Shown: positions 52,628 through 60,688 of the stretch, piece by piece
Layout: each line of letters opens with the position of its first letter
Position numbering within the stretch: the stretch's first letter is position 1
Assembly (NCBI RefSeq): GCF_039521925.1
Contig: NZ_BAAACY010000006.1
Span: forward strand, 10,161-74,160
Direction: 5' to 3'
DNA length: 64,000 nt
DNA from: Virgibacillus salarius
Lineage (GTDB): Bacteria; Bacillota; Bacilli; Bacillales; Amphibacillaceae
Translations under genes and position numbers: made by a program
The notes under the pieces: model-generated
What the model was told of the DNA's origin: nothing
Database searches by the model: none
What the model saw: the letters and a program-made list of their open reading frames with translations, nothing else

Positions 52628-53085
52628 ATTTATGTCAGTAACATTACGCTAATTCTCCTCCATTTAGTCAATGCTACACCGATAATAAATAGAGTAATAG
52701 AGATACTACAAGCCGCGAGTGTCCATTGAAAAACGGCTCTGTTGTCCTTGTACAAAAATAGCAATAACAGTCCAAAGAAATACAAATGGATATATGATAT
52801 CTTCCTTCCCGATGAAAATGGTAATGGCTACGATGCTGACTGCAATTAACGTAATTTCTGTTCATCCCAATTCTCCTAAACTAAAAAAGGAAGTGAAATC
52901 ATTTCTGGTGAGGTAAGTAAATACATTAACTTATACTAGCTAAAGAAACCCATCCCGAATAGATAGAAAAGGGAGTGCGATCAAAGAGACTGCTGGCAGA
53001 ATTAGTATTAACACGATAATAAATCGAAATAATAGATAAAAGTAATAGGAAAATGATAACAGTTTAGAGTAAAATTTTTTCCTGA
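52628..53085 (-). pseudogene. TspO/MBR-like (tryptophan-rich) membrane protein remnant
   Basis: Read across three frames, the minus strand gives hydrophobic blocks in order: RIVLILILPAVSLIALP, PFSIYSGWVSLASISNVFTY, GWTEITLIAVSIVAITIFIG, KEDIIYPFVFLWTVIAIFVQ and CSISITLFIIGVALTKWRR. PFSIYxGW and the YPxVFxW helix recall TspO/MBR-like proteins of bacilli. At least two frameshifts and stops break it, and the N-terminal half is missing. No function remains. Confidence 0.5.
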
Positions 53086-53215
53086 GTAAATGCTAAAATC
53101 CAAGCCCCATTTAGAATAAAGTTTATGAAAAAGGGATTAAAAAACTATGTGATTACCACTTGTTTTTTCCTTGGATTTGGTGTAGCATATATAAAAATTA
53201 AACGTTATGAAAAGG

Positions 53216-53452
53216 CAATGAAGAGGACATGAGTTACTTTAGACGGTTTCCAGAGAAGGAAGAAATGCTGAAAACTTCCTAACCTATAATGTAAGTTACC
53301 ACCTCTGAGGCTGTATTGGGGAAATAAAGTATCCAGTACCGTGAAGCTACGTTACAGCGCCATAAGCCAATGAACGCCTATTGTTTATTGGGAAGTTGGG
53401 TGGAACCACGAATTAACACATTCGTCCCTATGTTAGGGATGGATGTGTTTTT
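53216..53452 (+). ncRNA. T-box riboswitch 1 (threonine)
   Basis: A complete T-box leader: GAAGAGGACATGAG at the base of stem I, an AGAGAAGGAAG-type apical region, the specifier ACC (53298-53300, within GTTACCACCT), then the 14-base T-box sequence GGGTGGAACCACG (about 53398-53410). The terminator ACACATTCGTCCC / GGGATGGATGTGT with a T-run ends at 53452. ACC specifies threonine. Uncharged tRNA-Thr would favour the antiterminator and let transcription continue towards thrZ. Confidence 0.92.
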
Positions 53453-53460
53453 TGTAGTCT

Positions 53461-53650
53461 CTAGGAAAATATAAAAAATTGGCCCATGTGGATAAATAGG
53501 GGCGTGTTGGGAAGCGCCCAGAAACGATTGGACTTCACGAATCGCTTTACGATAAGTTATCATCGGTTCGCAAGCTCACCGTGATTCCTTTATCTCCGTT
53601 GACTCGCTCCAGTCCCTACGTTTCTAATCGGGCGCTTGCGCTTTCGCTCT
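53461..53650 (+). repeat. Family-2 dispersed repeat (copy 2) between the T-boxes
   Basis: About 75-80% similar by eye to the copy at 41207: CTAGGAAA, GGCCCATGTGGATA, GGGCGTGTTGGG, GGACTTCACGAATCG, ATCATCGGTTCGCAAGC, TATCTCCGTTGACTCGCTCC, CTACGTTTCTAATCGGGC. It begins right after the first terminator T-run and ends before the second T-box. Confidence 0.85.
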
Positions 53651-53680
53651 AAGCAAGTTAATTGTATGCGATCGAATGGC

Positions 53681-53918
53681 GATGAAGAGGACATGAATTA
53701 TTTTTTGCCGTACCAGAGAGGGAAGGAAAGCTGCGATCTTCCTAACGAAGGAAAATGATTTACCACCTTGGAAGCCGTATTGGGGAAATAAAGTATCCAG
53801 TACCGTAAAGCTACGTTACAGCACCATAAGCCAATGAACGTAAATGGTTCATTGGGAAAATGGGTGGAACCACGGGTAAGACACTCGTCCCTGTACTAGG
53901 GATGGGTGTTTTTTATTG
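53681..53918 (+). ncRNA. T-box riboswitch 2 (threonine)
   Basis: The second leader starts GATGAAGAGGACATGAA, almost identical to the first, with specifier ACC (53762-53764, in TTTACCACCTT). TGGGTGGAACCACGG is at 53861-53875, and the terminator ACACTCGTCCC / GGGATGGGTGT is followed by T6. It lies 45 bases before the thrZ ribosome site. Two T-boxes in series multiply the termination ratio, which gives tight repression when threonyl-tRNA is charged. Confidence 0.93.
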
Positions 53919-53963
53919 TAGCCAAAATGAAAAGATAATGAATATTATTAAGGAGGATCTAAA

Positions 53964-55880
53964 ATGAAAAATTCAATTCATATTCAATTTCCGGATGGAA
54001 AAGCAAAAAAATATCCGAAGGGGATTAGACTTACAGATGTAGCATCATCCATTAGTCAAAGCTTATCCAAACATGCAATTATAGGAAAGGTTGATGGTAG
54101 ATTAGTCGATTTAAGCTACCGATTAGAAGCGGATGCATCTGTTGCTATATTAACAATGGATTCAGCTGAGGGTATTAAAGTTATGCGACATTCGACTGCC
54201 CATGTATTAGCCCAAGCGGTAAAAAGGTTGTTCGGAGGCGTGAAGCTAGGAATTGGTCCAGTCATTGACAATGGCTTTTATTATGATTTTCAACTTGACC
54301 ATAGCTTGAGCTTGGATGATTTTCAGCTTATCGAAAAAGAAATGAAGAACATTATTCAGGAAGAGCTAGAAGTGAATCGAAAGGTAGTATCCTATGAAGA
54401 GGCTGTACAGGTATTTAAGGAGAAAAAAGAGCCATTTAAACTAGATTTACTAAACAATCTACCGAAGGATGAAGAAATAGCACTGTATCAGCAGGGAGAA
54501 TTTATTGATTTATGCCGTGGTCCCCATGTGCCGCATACTGGCTTTATTAGAGCATTTAAGCTATCGCATATCTCAGGAGCCTATTGGCGAGGTGATAGTG
54601 AAAACGAGGTTTTACAACGTATCTATGGCTTTGCCTTTAAGAAGCAGGCAGATTTAGCCAATCATCTTCATTTCTTAGCAGAAGCCAAAAAGCGAGATCA
54701 TCGGAAATTAGGAAAGCAATTAGAGCTTTTTATGTTTTCCGAAGAAGCACCAGGAATGCCGTTTTACTTACCAAATGGTCAAATCATTCGTAACGAATTA
54801 GAGAATTTTTCTCGAGAAGTACAAAATAAAGCAAACTATCTAGAAGTACGTACACCATTAATGATGAATCAACGTCTGTGGGAACAATCAGGACATTGGG
54901 ATCATTACCATGAGAATATGTATTTTACAGAAGTTGATGATACGGATTTTGCACTGAAGCCAATGAACTGCCCTGGACATATGTTGATGTTTAAAAATAA
55001 TCTTTACTCGTACCGAGACTTACCAGTTCGAATTGCGGAGTTTGGTCAGGTTCATCGCCATGAATTTAGTGGTGCTTTAAATGGAATGCTACGTGTACGT
55101 ACATTTTGTCAGGATGATGCCCATATCTTTGTAAGGGAAGATCAAATAGAAGAAGAGATTAAGCAAGTGTTTCATCTGATTGATCATGTTTATCGTACAT
55201 TTGGTTTTTCTTATTCGGTGGAACTCTCCACACGTCCAGCCAATTCTTTAGGGGATGACCAGCTATGGGCAGTTTCAGAAGGGGCATTATCAAATGTGCT
55301 TCATGATCTAAATATTGATTATCAGCTCAATGCTGGAGACGGGGCTTTCTATGGTCCGAAAATCGATTTTCATATTAAAGATGCCTTAAATCGAAGTCAT
55401 CAGTGCGCAACAATTCAGCTCGACTTTCAAATGCCAGATAAATTTGATCTATCTTATATAAGTGAAAACAATGAAAAGGTTCGACCTGTAGTCATTCACC
55501 GAGCAATCTTCGGTTCTCTTGACCGATTCTTTGGTATTCTTATTGAACACTTTGCTGGTGCATTTCCAATTTGGTTAGCACCAATACAGACACAAATCAT
55601 TCCTGTATCAAAGGTCCATGCTGATTATTGCTTTCATGTTCAAGCGAAACTTAAGGAGCTAGGGATAAGAGTAAAAATAGACGATCGAAATGAGAAGCTG
55701 GGATATAAAATTAGAGAGGCGCAGATGAAGAAGATTCCTTATATGCTAGTTCTTGGAGATAAGGAAATAGAAAATAAAACAGTAAATGTTCGTGCTTATG
55801 GTAAGCAGCAATCCGAAAGTATGGATGTAGATAAATTTATCGAAAAAATGATTCATCAAATAAAACAAAGAGCGCTATAG
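53964..55880 (+). CDS. thrZ: Threonine--tRNA ligase (ThrZ type)
   Basis: This 638-residue class II synthetase charges tRNA-Thr. It has an N-terminal TGS domain (residues 1-62), the editing domain with RHSTAHVLAQAVK (HxxxH), and the catalytic core starting near 250 with LFMFSEEAPGMPFYLPNGQI. MNCPGHM (zinc Cys), motif 2 RVRTFCQDDAHIF and motif 3 HRAIFGSLDRFFG follow, then the anticodon-binding domain (LAPIQTQIIPVS...IDDRNEKLGYKIREAQ). The APGMPFYLP and FGQVHRHEFSGALNGMLRVRT wording matches B. subtilis ThrZ, the inducible second synthetase, better than ThrS. Tandem T-boxes upstream fit, since B. subtilis thrZ also has multiple T-boxes. AAGGAGG precedes the ATG. Confidence 0.95.
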   Translation: MKNSIHIQFPDGKAKKYPKGIRLTDVASSISQSLSKHAIIGKVDGRLVDLSYRLEADASVAILTMDSAEGIKVMRHSTAHVLAQAVKRLFGGVKLGIGPVIDNGFYYDFQLDHSLSLDDFQLIEKEMKNIIQEELEVNRKVVSYEEAVQVFKEKKEPFKLDLLNNLPKDEEIALYQQGEFIDLCRGPHVPHTGFIRAFKLSHISGAYWRGDSENEVLQRIYGFAFKKQADLANHLHFLAEAKKRDHRKLGKQLELFMFSEEAPGMPFYLPNGQIIRNELENFSREVQNKANYLEVRTPLMMNQRLWEQSGHWDHYHENMYFTEVDDTDFALKPMNCPGHMLMFKNNLYSYRDLPVRIAEFGQVHRHEFSGALNGMLRVRTFCQDDAHIFVREDQIEEEIKQVFHLIDHVYRTFGFSYSVELSTRPANSLGDDQLWAVSEGALSNVLHDLNIDYQLNAGDGAFYGPKIDFHIKDALNRSHQCATIQLDFQMPDKFDLSYISENNEKVRPVVIHRAIFGSLDRFFGILIEHFAGAFPIWLAPIQTQIIPVSKVHADYCFHVQAKLKELGIRVKIDDRNEKLGYKIREAQMKKIPYMLVLGDKEIENKTVNVRAYGKQQSESMDVDKFIEKMIHQIKQRAL

Positions 55881-55909
55881 TAGATAGGATAAAATTTGAC
55901 GTAATAAAA

Positions 55910-55941
55910 AGAATGACCTCAATCTGTTTTGGGGTCATTTC
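55910..55941 (+). terminator. thrZ terminator
   Basis: GAATGACC pairs with GGTCATT around a 13-base loop rich in T, shortly after the stop codon. Confidence 0.65.
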
Positions 55942-56134
55942 TAGATTTCTCGGGGAATGCTCTAAAATTTCTACTACTTCGTTAGTGGAAAATTCATGAT
56001 ATCACTCCTCTTATATATATGTAATTCGTTACATAAATAGTTAGAAAATAAAGCTTATTGATTATTTTAAAAAGAAGAGGGTTACCTTATACTGAAGATA
56101 ATCAGAAGAATGGTAACGGAATGGGGAATGATAC

Positions 56135-57466
56135 ATGTTAAAAAGCGCAATTGTTATAGGTGGAAGTGTTGCTGGAAAACTAGCTGCAAAGGCCTTATCA
56201 AGATATTGTCAGAAAGTAATCATCTTAGAGGCAGGGCCAAATTGGGAGGAAAAAACACCAAGAAAGCGAGTACCGCAAACCTATCATCCGCATGTTTTAC
56301 TAAAAGGTGGAGAAGAGGCCATCGAAGAATTGTTCCCGTGTTTTCTTGATAACTTAATTGCAGATGGGGGAATTATCAATAACTTTACTCGAGATTTAAA
56401 ATGGCATCATTTTGGTTTTTGGAAACAGCGATTTACTGGGGAACTAGTGATGGTACAACAGAGTAGACCATTGTTGGAATGGCATTTATTGCAGCGGATT
56501 AATCAGGTGGAAAATATAGAGGTCAAATATGAAACACGTGTTGAACAACTATTGGCCAATGAACGCTATAGCAAAGTTACAGGGGTTAAAGTAAAGTATC
56601 TGCAAACACAAGAGGAAGAATCCATTACTGCTGACTTAGTAGTTGATGCTAGTGGGTTTGGCTCTAGGAATATGGAGTGGCTAAAGCCGTTTCGTATACA
56701 TGTGAAAGAGGAGAAGATCGCGATTAAGCTTTTTTATGCTACCCAATATTTTCGTTTGCAGCAGGAGGAAGAAATGGATTGGTGTAATCTATTGATCTCA
56801 CCTAGCTTTCCTGAAAATCCCTATGGAGCTTTTATTCAATCTGTAGAAGGTGGACGATTTTCTATAACCTTTAGTGGTTATGCTAATGAACAGCCTCCAA
56901 AAACGGAAAAAGCATTTCATGCGTATGCCAAAAAAATACCAGTACCTGATGTTGCGCAATTTCTCGAAAAAACGCAGCCGATTTCCGAGATCAACATACA
57001 TAAGATACCCTATCAAGTATGGCGAAGATTTGATTTAGCCAATGTACCAGCTGGTCTCTTGGTTGTAGGTGATGCCCATTGTCGTTTTGACCCAGTTTTT
57101 GGACAAGGAATATCCGTTGCTGCCATGGAGGCATTAGCACTCCAATCATGTTTAGCTGATCAGGAAAATATGGATCATAAATTTAATAAGGCATTTCATA
57201 GACGAATAGCTAAGCTCATATCTACTCCGTGGGATATGGCAACCACGGAAGTGTTGAGACATCCTGATATTAAGGGGGAGAGGTCTATTATTTTACCATT
57301 TAAGCAGTGGTACACGAGAAAGATTTATGAGTTATCCGCTATAGATCCTGATATTTATCTTCGATTAGTAAAGGTCATGAATTTGCTACAGCCTCCAATG
57401 CATCTTTTTCATCCAACAGTAGGAAATGCCATTTTGAAAAACAAGATAGCGCATAAGAATAAATAA
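56135..57466 (+). CDS. FAD-dependent monooxygenase-like flavoprotein
   Basis: This 443-residue flavoprotein has the N-terminal FAD motif VIGGSVAGKLAAKAL (a GxGxxG variant), a central DLVVDASGFGS, and the second FAD motif GLLVVGDAHCRFDPVFGQGI (GD in the p-hydroxybenzoate hydroxylase style). The overall order fits group A flavin monooxygenases/halogenase-like oxidoreductases. The substrate is not predictable. The first Gly box is slightly unusual (GGSVAG). The ATG has GGGGAATG 6 bases upstream, which is adequate. It stands alone; no biosynthetic genes are adjacent. Confidence 0.8.
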   Translation: MLKSAIVIGGSVAGKLAAKALSRYCQKVIILEAGPNWEEKTPRKRVPQTYHPHVLLKGGEEAIEELFPCFLDNLIADGGIINNFTRDLKWHHFGFWKQRFTGELVMVQQSRPLLEWHLLQRINQVENIEVKYETRVEQLLANERYSKVTGVKVKYLQTQEEESITADLVVDASGFGSRNMEWLKPFRIHVKEEKIAIKLFYATQYFRLQQEEEMDWCNLLISPSFPENPYGAFIQSVEGGRFSITFSGYANEQPPKTEKAFHAYAKKIPVPDVAQFLEKTQPISEINIHKIPYQVWRRFDLANVPAGLLVVGDAHCRFDPVFGQGISVAAMEALALQSCLADQENMDHKFNKAFHRRIAKLISTPWDMATTEVLRHPDIKGERSIILPFKQWYTRKIYELSAIDPDIYLRLVKVMNLLQPPMHLFHPTVGNAILKNKIAHKNK

Positions 57467-57498
57467 AAAAACTAGCAATGCTATGCAACCCTAAAAAG

Positions 57499-57531
57499 TT
57501 TATCCCGCATTTAACTGGCAGTAAGCCTTCA
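57499..57531 (+). repeat. Family-1 dispersed repeat, left-end fragment (copy 9)
   Basis: TCCCGCATTTAACTGGCAGTAAGCC, then unrelated sequence: the right half is missing. Confidence 0.75.
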
Positions 57532-57610
57532 ATTTATTTTCGATTTTTTCCAATAATTTTATTGCGGTTGATATAAATCGATGATATCCTTTTCAAAGGA
57601 GGAGATCGTT

Positions 57611-57640
57611 ATGAGATATATGATCATGAGAACGCTATAA
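57611..57640 (+). CDS. Putative 9-residue leader peptide MRYMIMRTL
   Basis: A nine-codon frame with a stop sits behind a near-perfect ribosome site (AAAGGAGGAGA, five bases before ATG), better than that of most genes here. It is placed 86 bases before the serine hydrolase gene and directly before a large inverted repeat that covers that gene's ribosome site. This is the layout of drug- or stress-inducible attenuators such as erm leaders. Translation is not proven. Confidence 0.6.
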   Translation: MRYMIMRTL

Positions 57641-57641
57641 T

Positions 57642-57718
57642 CCATTTGCTTTTTTTCGGAGGTACATAATTATTTCCGAAAATATCAGTTATCTCAAGAA
57701 AAAAAGCAACTATGGAGG
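57642..57718 (+). promoter_or_regulatory. Attenuator-like hairpin over the serine hydrolase ribosome site
   Basis: CCATTTGCTTTTTTTC (57642-57657) pairs with GAAAAAAAGCAACTATGG (57698-57715), with two bulged bases. Inside, TTTCGGA pairs with TCCGAAA. The last stem bases overlap the start of the GGAGG ribosome site (57714-57718). Stalling or movement of a ribosome on the leader peptide, which ends two bases before the stem, could change access. Confidence 0.6.
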
Positions 57719-57726
57719 CGTAGACT

Positions 57727-58740
57727 ATGAAACAATTAATAACCAATAAACTGACGGAAGTGCAAGAGAAGATTAATTATTCAGGGACAGTGCTTGTGAA
57801 AAACGAAAGGCAAGTCTTAGCAAAAATACAAGCAGGCTACAGAAATCGGGCAGAGCAACTGCCAAATGAAATGGATACTAAATTTGGTATTGCTTCTGGG
57901 TGTAAATTGTTTACAGCGATTGCTATTTGTCAGTTAGTGCAAGCTGGAAAGCTATCTTTTCATGATCATCTAAAGGATTGCATCGGGATGGAGCTACCAC
58001 TTTGGGACGATACCATTACGATACATCAGTTACTTACACATACTGCTGGGGTACCAGACTATTTTGATGAAGAAGTGATGGATGATTTTGAAGAATTATG
58101 GAAAGAGCAGCCCATGTATCATCTAAGACAATTACGTGATTTTCTTCCTCTTTTTCATAATCAACCGATGAAATTGAAGCCGGGGGAGCGGTTCCACTAT
58201 AATAACACGGGCTATATATTGCTTGGTTTGGTAATTGAACATATAAGTGGACAGGAGTTTACTGCCTATATAAACGACCATATTTTTCAAAGAGCGAACA
58301 TGCATGATTCGGGATATTTTTCATTCGACCAGTTGCCTGGACAGACAGCTTTAGGGTATATAGATGAAGCAAATGGAAGCTGGCGAACGAATCACTATTC
58401 TTTACCTGTTCGTGGCGGGGCAGATGGAGGAGCTTTTGTAACCGTAGAGGATATGGCAAAGCTTTGGAGTTCCCTGCTCAACCATCAATTATTGAATCGA
58501 GATCTTACGAAGCTGTTATTTACTCCTCATGTACATGAGGAAGGAAATACGTATTATGGGTACGGGGTCTGGCTTGACAAACAGGATGACTCTATCTTCA
58601 AGTACCATGTAATGGGCTATGATCCAGGAGTTAATTTTAACGCTTGTTACTATCCGAAAAATGATATTATATTTGTTGCATGCTCTAATACTTCGACAGG
58701 ATCATTTCATGTGATGAAGGAATTAGAAAATAATTTATAA
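57727..58740 (+). CDS. Serine hydrolase (class C beta-lactamase/DD-peptidase superfamily)
   Basis: This 337-residue protein of the beta-lactamase fold has the SxxK motif in ASGCKLFTA (Ser-Gly-Cys-Lys, about residues 58-61), the YxN motif in FHYNNTGYILLG (about residues 157-160) and an HxG-like C-terminal part near KYHVMGYDPG. There is no signal peptide, so it is probably cytosolic; substrates could be esters, D-peptides or drugs. Resistance to a beta-lactam or other drug is conceivable, but the family is broad. GGAGG precedes the ATG. A nine-residue leader peptide and hairpin upstream suggest translational induction. Confidence 0.85.
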   Translation: MKQLITNKLTEVQEKINYSGTVLVKNERQVLAKIQAGYRNRAEQLPNEMDTKFGIASGCKLFTAIAICQLVQAGKLSFHDHLKDCIGMELPLWDDTITIHQLLTHTAGVPDYFDEEVMDDFEELWKEQPMYHLRQLRDFLPLFHNQPMKLKPGERFHYNNTGYILLGLVIEHISGQEFTAYINDHIFQRANMHDSGYFSFDQLPGQTALGYIDEANGSWRTNHYSLPVRGGADGGAFVTVEDMAKLWSSLLNHQLLNRDLTKLLFTPHVHEEGNTYYGYGVWLDKQDDSIFKYHVMGYDPGVNFNACYYPKNDIIFVACSNTSTGSFHVMKELENNL

Positions 58741-58741
58741 A

Positions 58742-58778
58742 AAATTGGCAGTTCCGTCTAGGGCTGCCAATTTTTTAT
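58742..58778 (+). terminator. Terminator after the serine hydrolase gene
   Basis: AAAATTGGCAG pairs perfectly with CTGCCAATTTT around an 11-base loop, followed by TT. Confidence 0.85.
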
Positions 58779-58909
58779 AGTATACTTATTTTACTTCCCA
58801 CTTGTTAAGCAGCGATAACATAACTGCCCCTTGTAGTGAGGGTATAAGGGTGTCTTTAGAAATGCATAATGACGTGGTTTCTGACATAGCTGTATTTAGT
58901 CATATACAC

Positions 58910-60460
58910 TTAGTAACTTCTCCACGCTTTCTCATATTTTTCAATGAGACTAGGGCGAATAAGTGTGTTTATGTCAAGTGCTACTTCATTCCCTTTATCG
59001 TCCGTTATTTCCTGATCTATATCCTTCCCGAATGTTGTAAGACCTTGTAACACCTCATTCGTAAGGAATTTGGTATCTACAGAGATGTCAGCATTATCTA
59101 GCTGGACCTCTTCCCGTTTTGCCAACACAAACCCCCAATCTCCAAAGCTTGGGATATCGACATGGAGGTTATCTGTATACAGATTAGCAGCCTGAACAGT
59201 CTTATCTATTGACCAATATACCTCTGTTGCAAAGGTCGGACTTGTTGCTTGAATCATAATGGATCCACCAGACCTTAGATGATTCCTGAGCAGCTGATAA
59301 AACTCAAGCGTATATAGCTTGTTTAAAGACTCATTATTAGGATCTGGCAAATCTACAAGAATGACATCATATAAGGTTTGGTCCTTTTTTAAAAACTGAA
59401 AGGCATCCGTATTGATAATTTCAACCCGCTCATCTTGAAAAGCATCTTTATTCAAGCTAGTCAATTCATGATTTGTTTTCCCTATTTCTGTTACTCTTGG
59501 GTCTAGATCAACCAATGTCATCGATTTTACTTCATCGTATTTTTGTAATTCCCGCAGTGCCAGTCCATCTCCACCGCCAAGAACGAGTACCTTGTTCTTG
59601 GATGATGATGTAGCCATAGGCGTGTGTACTAATACTTCGTGGTAGCGATATTCATCTTCGGAACTGAATTGTAGCTGTCCATCAAGAAATAATCGTAAAT
59701 CCCCTTGTTCTTTTGTTAAAATGACTTGCTGATAGTCAGTTTGTTCATTGTATATGATTGGATCTTTGTATAGTTTTTGTTCAAACATAAATGCAGTTTT
59801 TTCACCAAATAAAACTCCTAGCACCAGAACAAATAAAATTATTATTCCAGCTATCAAATGACGCTTAAAGGTAATTATTTCTTTTTTAAAATAGATTAAT
59901 ATCCAAAGTGCTATTACAACATTTATAATTGCTACAATAAATGCGGTTTTAACTAATCCGAATTGTGGGCGAAACAGATAGACAAATAATAATCCACCAA
60001 TTAAACCACCAGCATAATCGGAGAAAAGTACTCTTGCTGTACTCTTTTGTACAGTTACACCAATTTCGTTTGCCTTGCGAATTAAAATAGGCAGCTCGAC
60101 ACCAGTTAACCCCCCAACTACTAAGGTAATGAAATAAAGGAAAAATGCATCCATTCCAGAGCTTAAAAATGCAGTAACACCGAATAATACAAAGGTGGAG
60201 AACCCTGCAAGCATTCCAATGGAATATTCAATCCAAACAAAGGATAGGATTAAATTTTTTGTTACTTTTTCACTTACGGAAGCACCAATTCCCATACCGG
60301 TTAGGAAAAGGGAGATCGTAAGCGTATATTGTTTCACGCCATCCCCTAGCAGATAAGATCCAGCTGCACCAAATAATACTTCAAAGATAATCCCGCAAAT
60401 GGATACAATACCAGAAGCCCAGTAGATGGCCTTGCTTTTTTTCATATTTAAATCAGTCAC
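58910..60460 (-). CDS. Membrane-fused polyamine aminopropyltransferase (spermidine synthase-like)
   Basis: This 516-residue protein has an N-terminal membrane part with about eight helices (residues 8-240). A C-terminal SpeE-like Rossmann domain (from about 250) follows, with VLGGGDGLALRELQKY (AdoMet-type loop), TLVDLDPRV, IINTDAFQFL and VILVDLPDPN (the catalytic Asp region). It may transfer aminopropyl groups at the membrane or act as a methyltransferase-like enzyme. I chose GTG 60460, which follows AAGGGGA; the longer frame starts inside a repeat. In related bacilli, as I recall, this gene ends the PspA/DUF350 operon; here 745 bases of repeat-rich DNA separate it. Confidence 0.85.
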   Translation of the reverse strand: MTDLNMKKSKAIYWASGIVSICGIIFEVLFGAAGSYLLGDGVKQYTLTISLFLTGMGIGASVSEKVTKNLILSFVWIEYSIGMLAGFSTFVLFGVTAFLSSGMDAFFLYFITLVVGGLTGVELPILIRKANEIGVTVQKSTARVLFSDYAGGLIGGLLFVYLFRPQFGLVKTAFIVAIINVVIALWILIYFKKEIITFKRHLIAGIIILFVLVLGVLFGEKTAFMFEQKLYKDPIIYNEQTDYQQVILTKEQGDLRLFLDGQLQFSSEDEYRYHEVLVHTPMATSSSKNKVLVLGGGDGLALRELQKYDEVKSMTLVDLDPRVTEIGKTNHELTSLNKDAFQDERVEIINTDAFQFLKKDQTLYDVILVDLPDPNNESLNKLYTLEFYQLLRNHLRSGGSIMIQATSPTFATEVYWSIDKTVQAANLYTDNLHVDIPSFGDWGFVLAKREEVQLDNADISVDTKFLTNEVLQGLTTFGKDIDQEITDDKGNEVALDINTLIRPSLIEKYEKAWRSY

Positions 60461-60503
60461 AAGTAGGTCCCCTTGTATAAAAGATCTTTTTGTTGTTGTG
60501 TAA

Positions 60504-60688
60504 AGTTTACCCTGCATACAACTGGCAGTAATACCCCGACTTCACGCAACAGTGAAACTATTATAGGAAAGAGGGGGTAACAACTGCCAGTAAATGTCCG
60601 ATTGGTTCAAGGGCCTTTAGGTCATACCCTTGTGGTACTAGCCATCCTTGGGGGTTAAACAAAACCCCCAAGGAATGAGGCTTCACTA
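60504..60688 (+). repeat. Family-1 dispersed repeat, longest form (copy 10)
   Basis: The most complete copy: CATACAACTGGCAGTAATAC, CCCGACTTCACGCAACAGTG, inverted middle ACAACTGCCAGTAAATGTCC, AAGGGCCTTTAGGTCAT, the perfect 11-base hairpin CCTTGGGGGTT / AACCCCCAAGG (60646-60673) and GAGGCTTCACTA. It sits 44 bases upstream of the aminopropyltransferase start. Confidence 0.9.

Noticed and set aside
52719..52916. 65-codon plus-strand frame with Cys pairs
   Set aside because: It is the antisense shadow of the broken TspO-like gene on the minus strand.
60461..60517. Start of the aminopropyltransferase at 60517
   Set aside because: The codon lies in a family-1 repeat; GTG 60460 follows AAGGGGA and gives the expected N-terminal helix.
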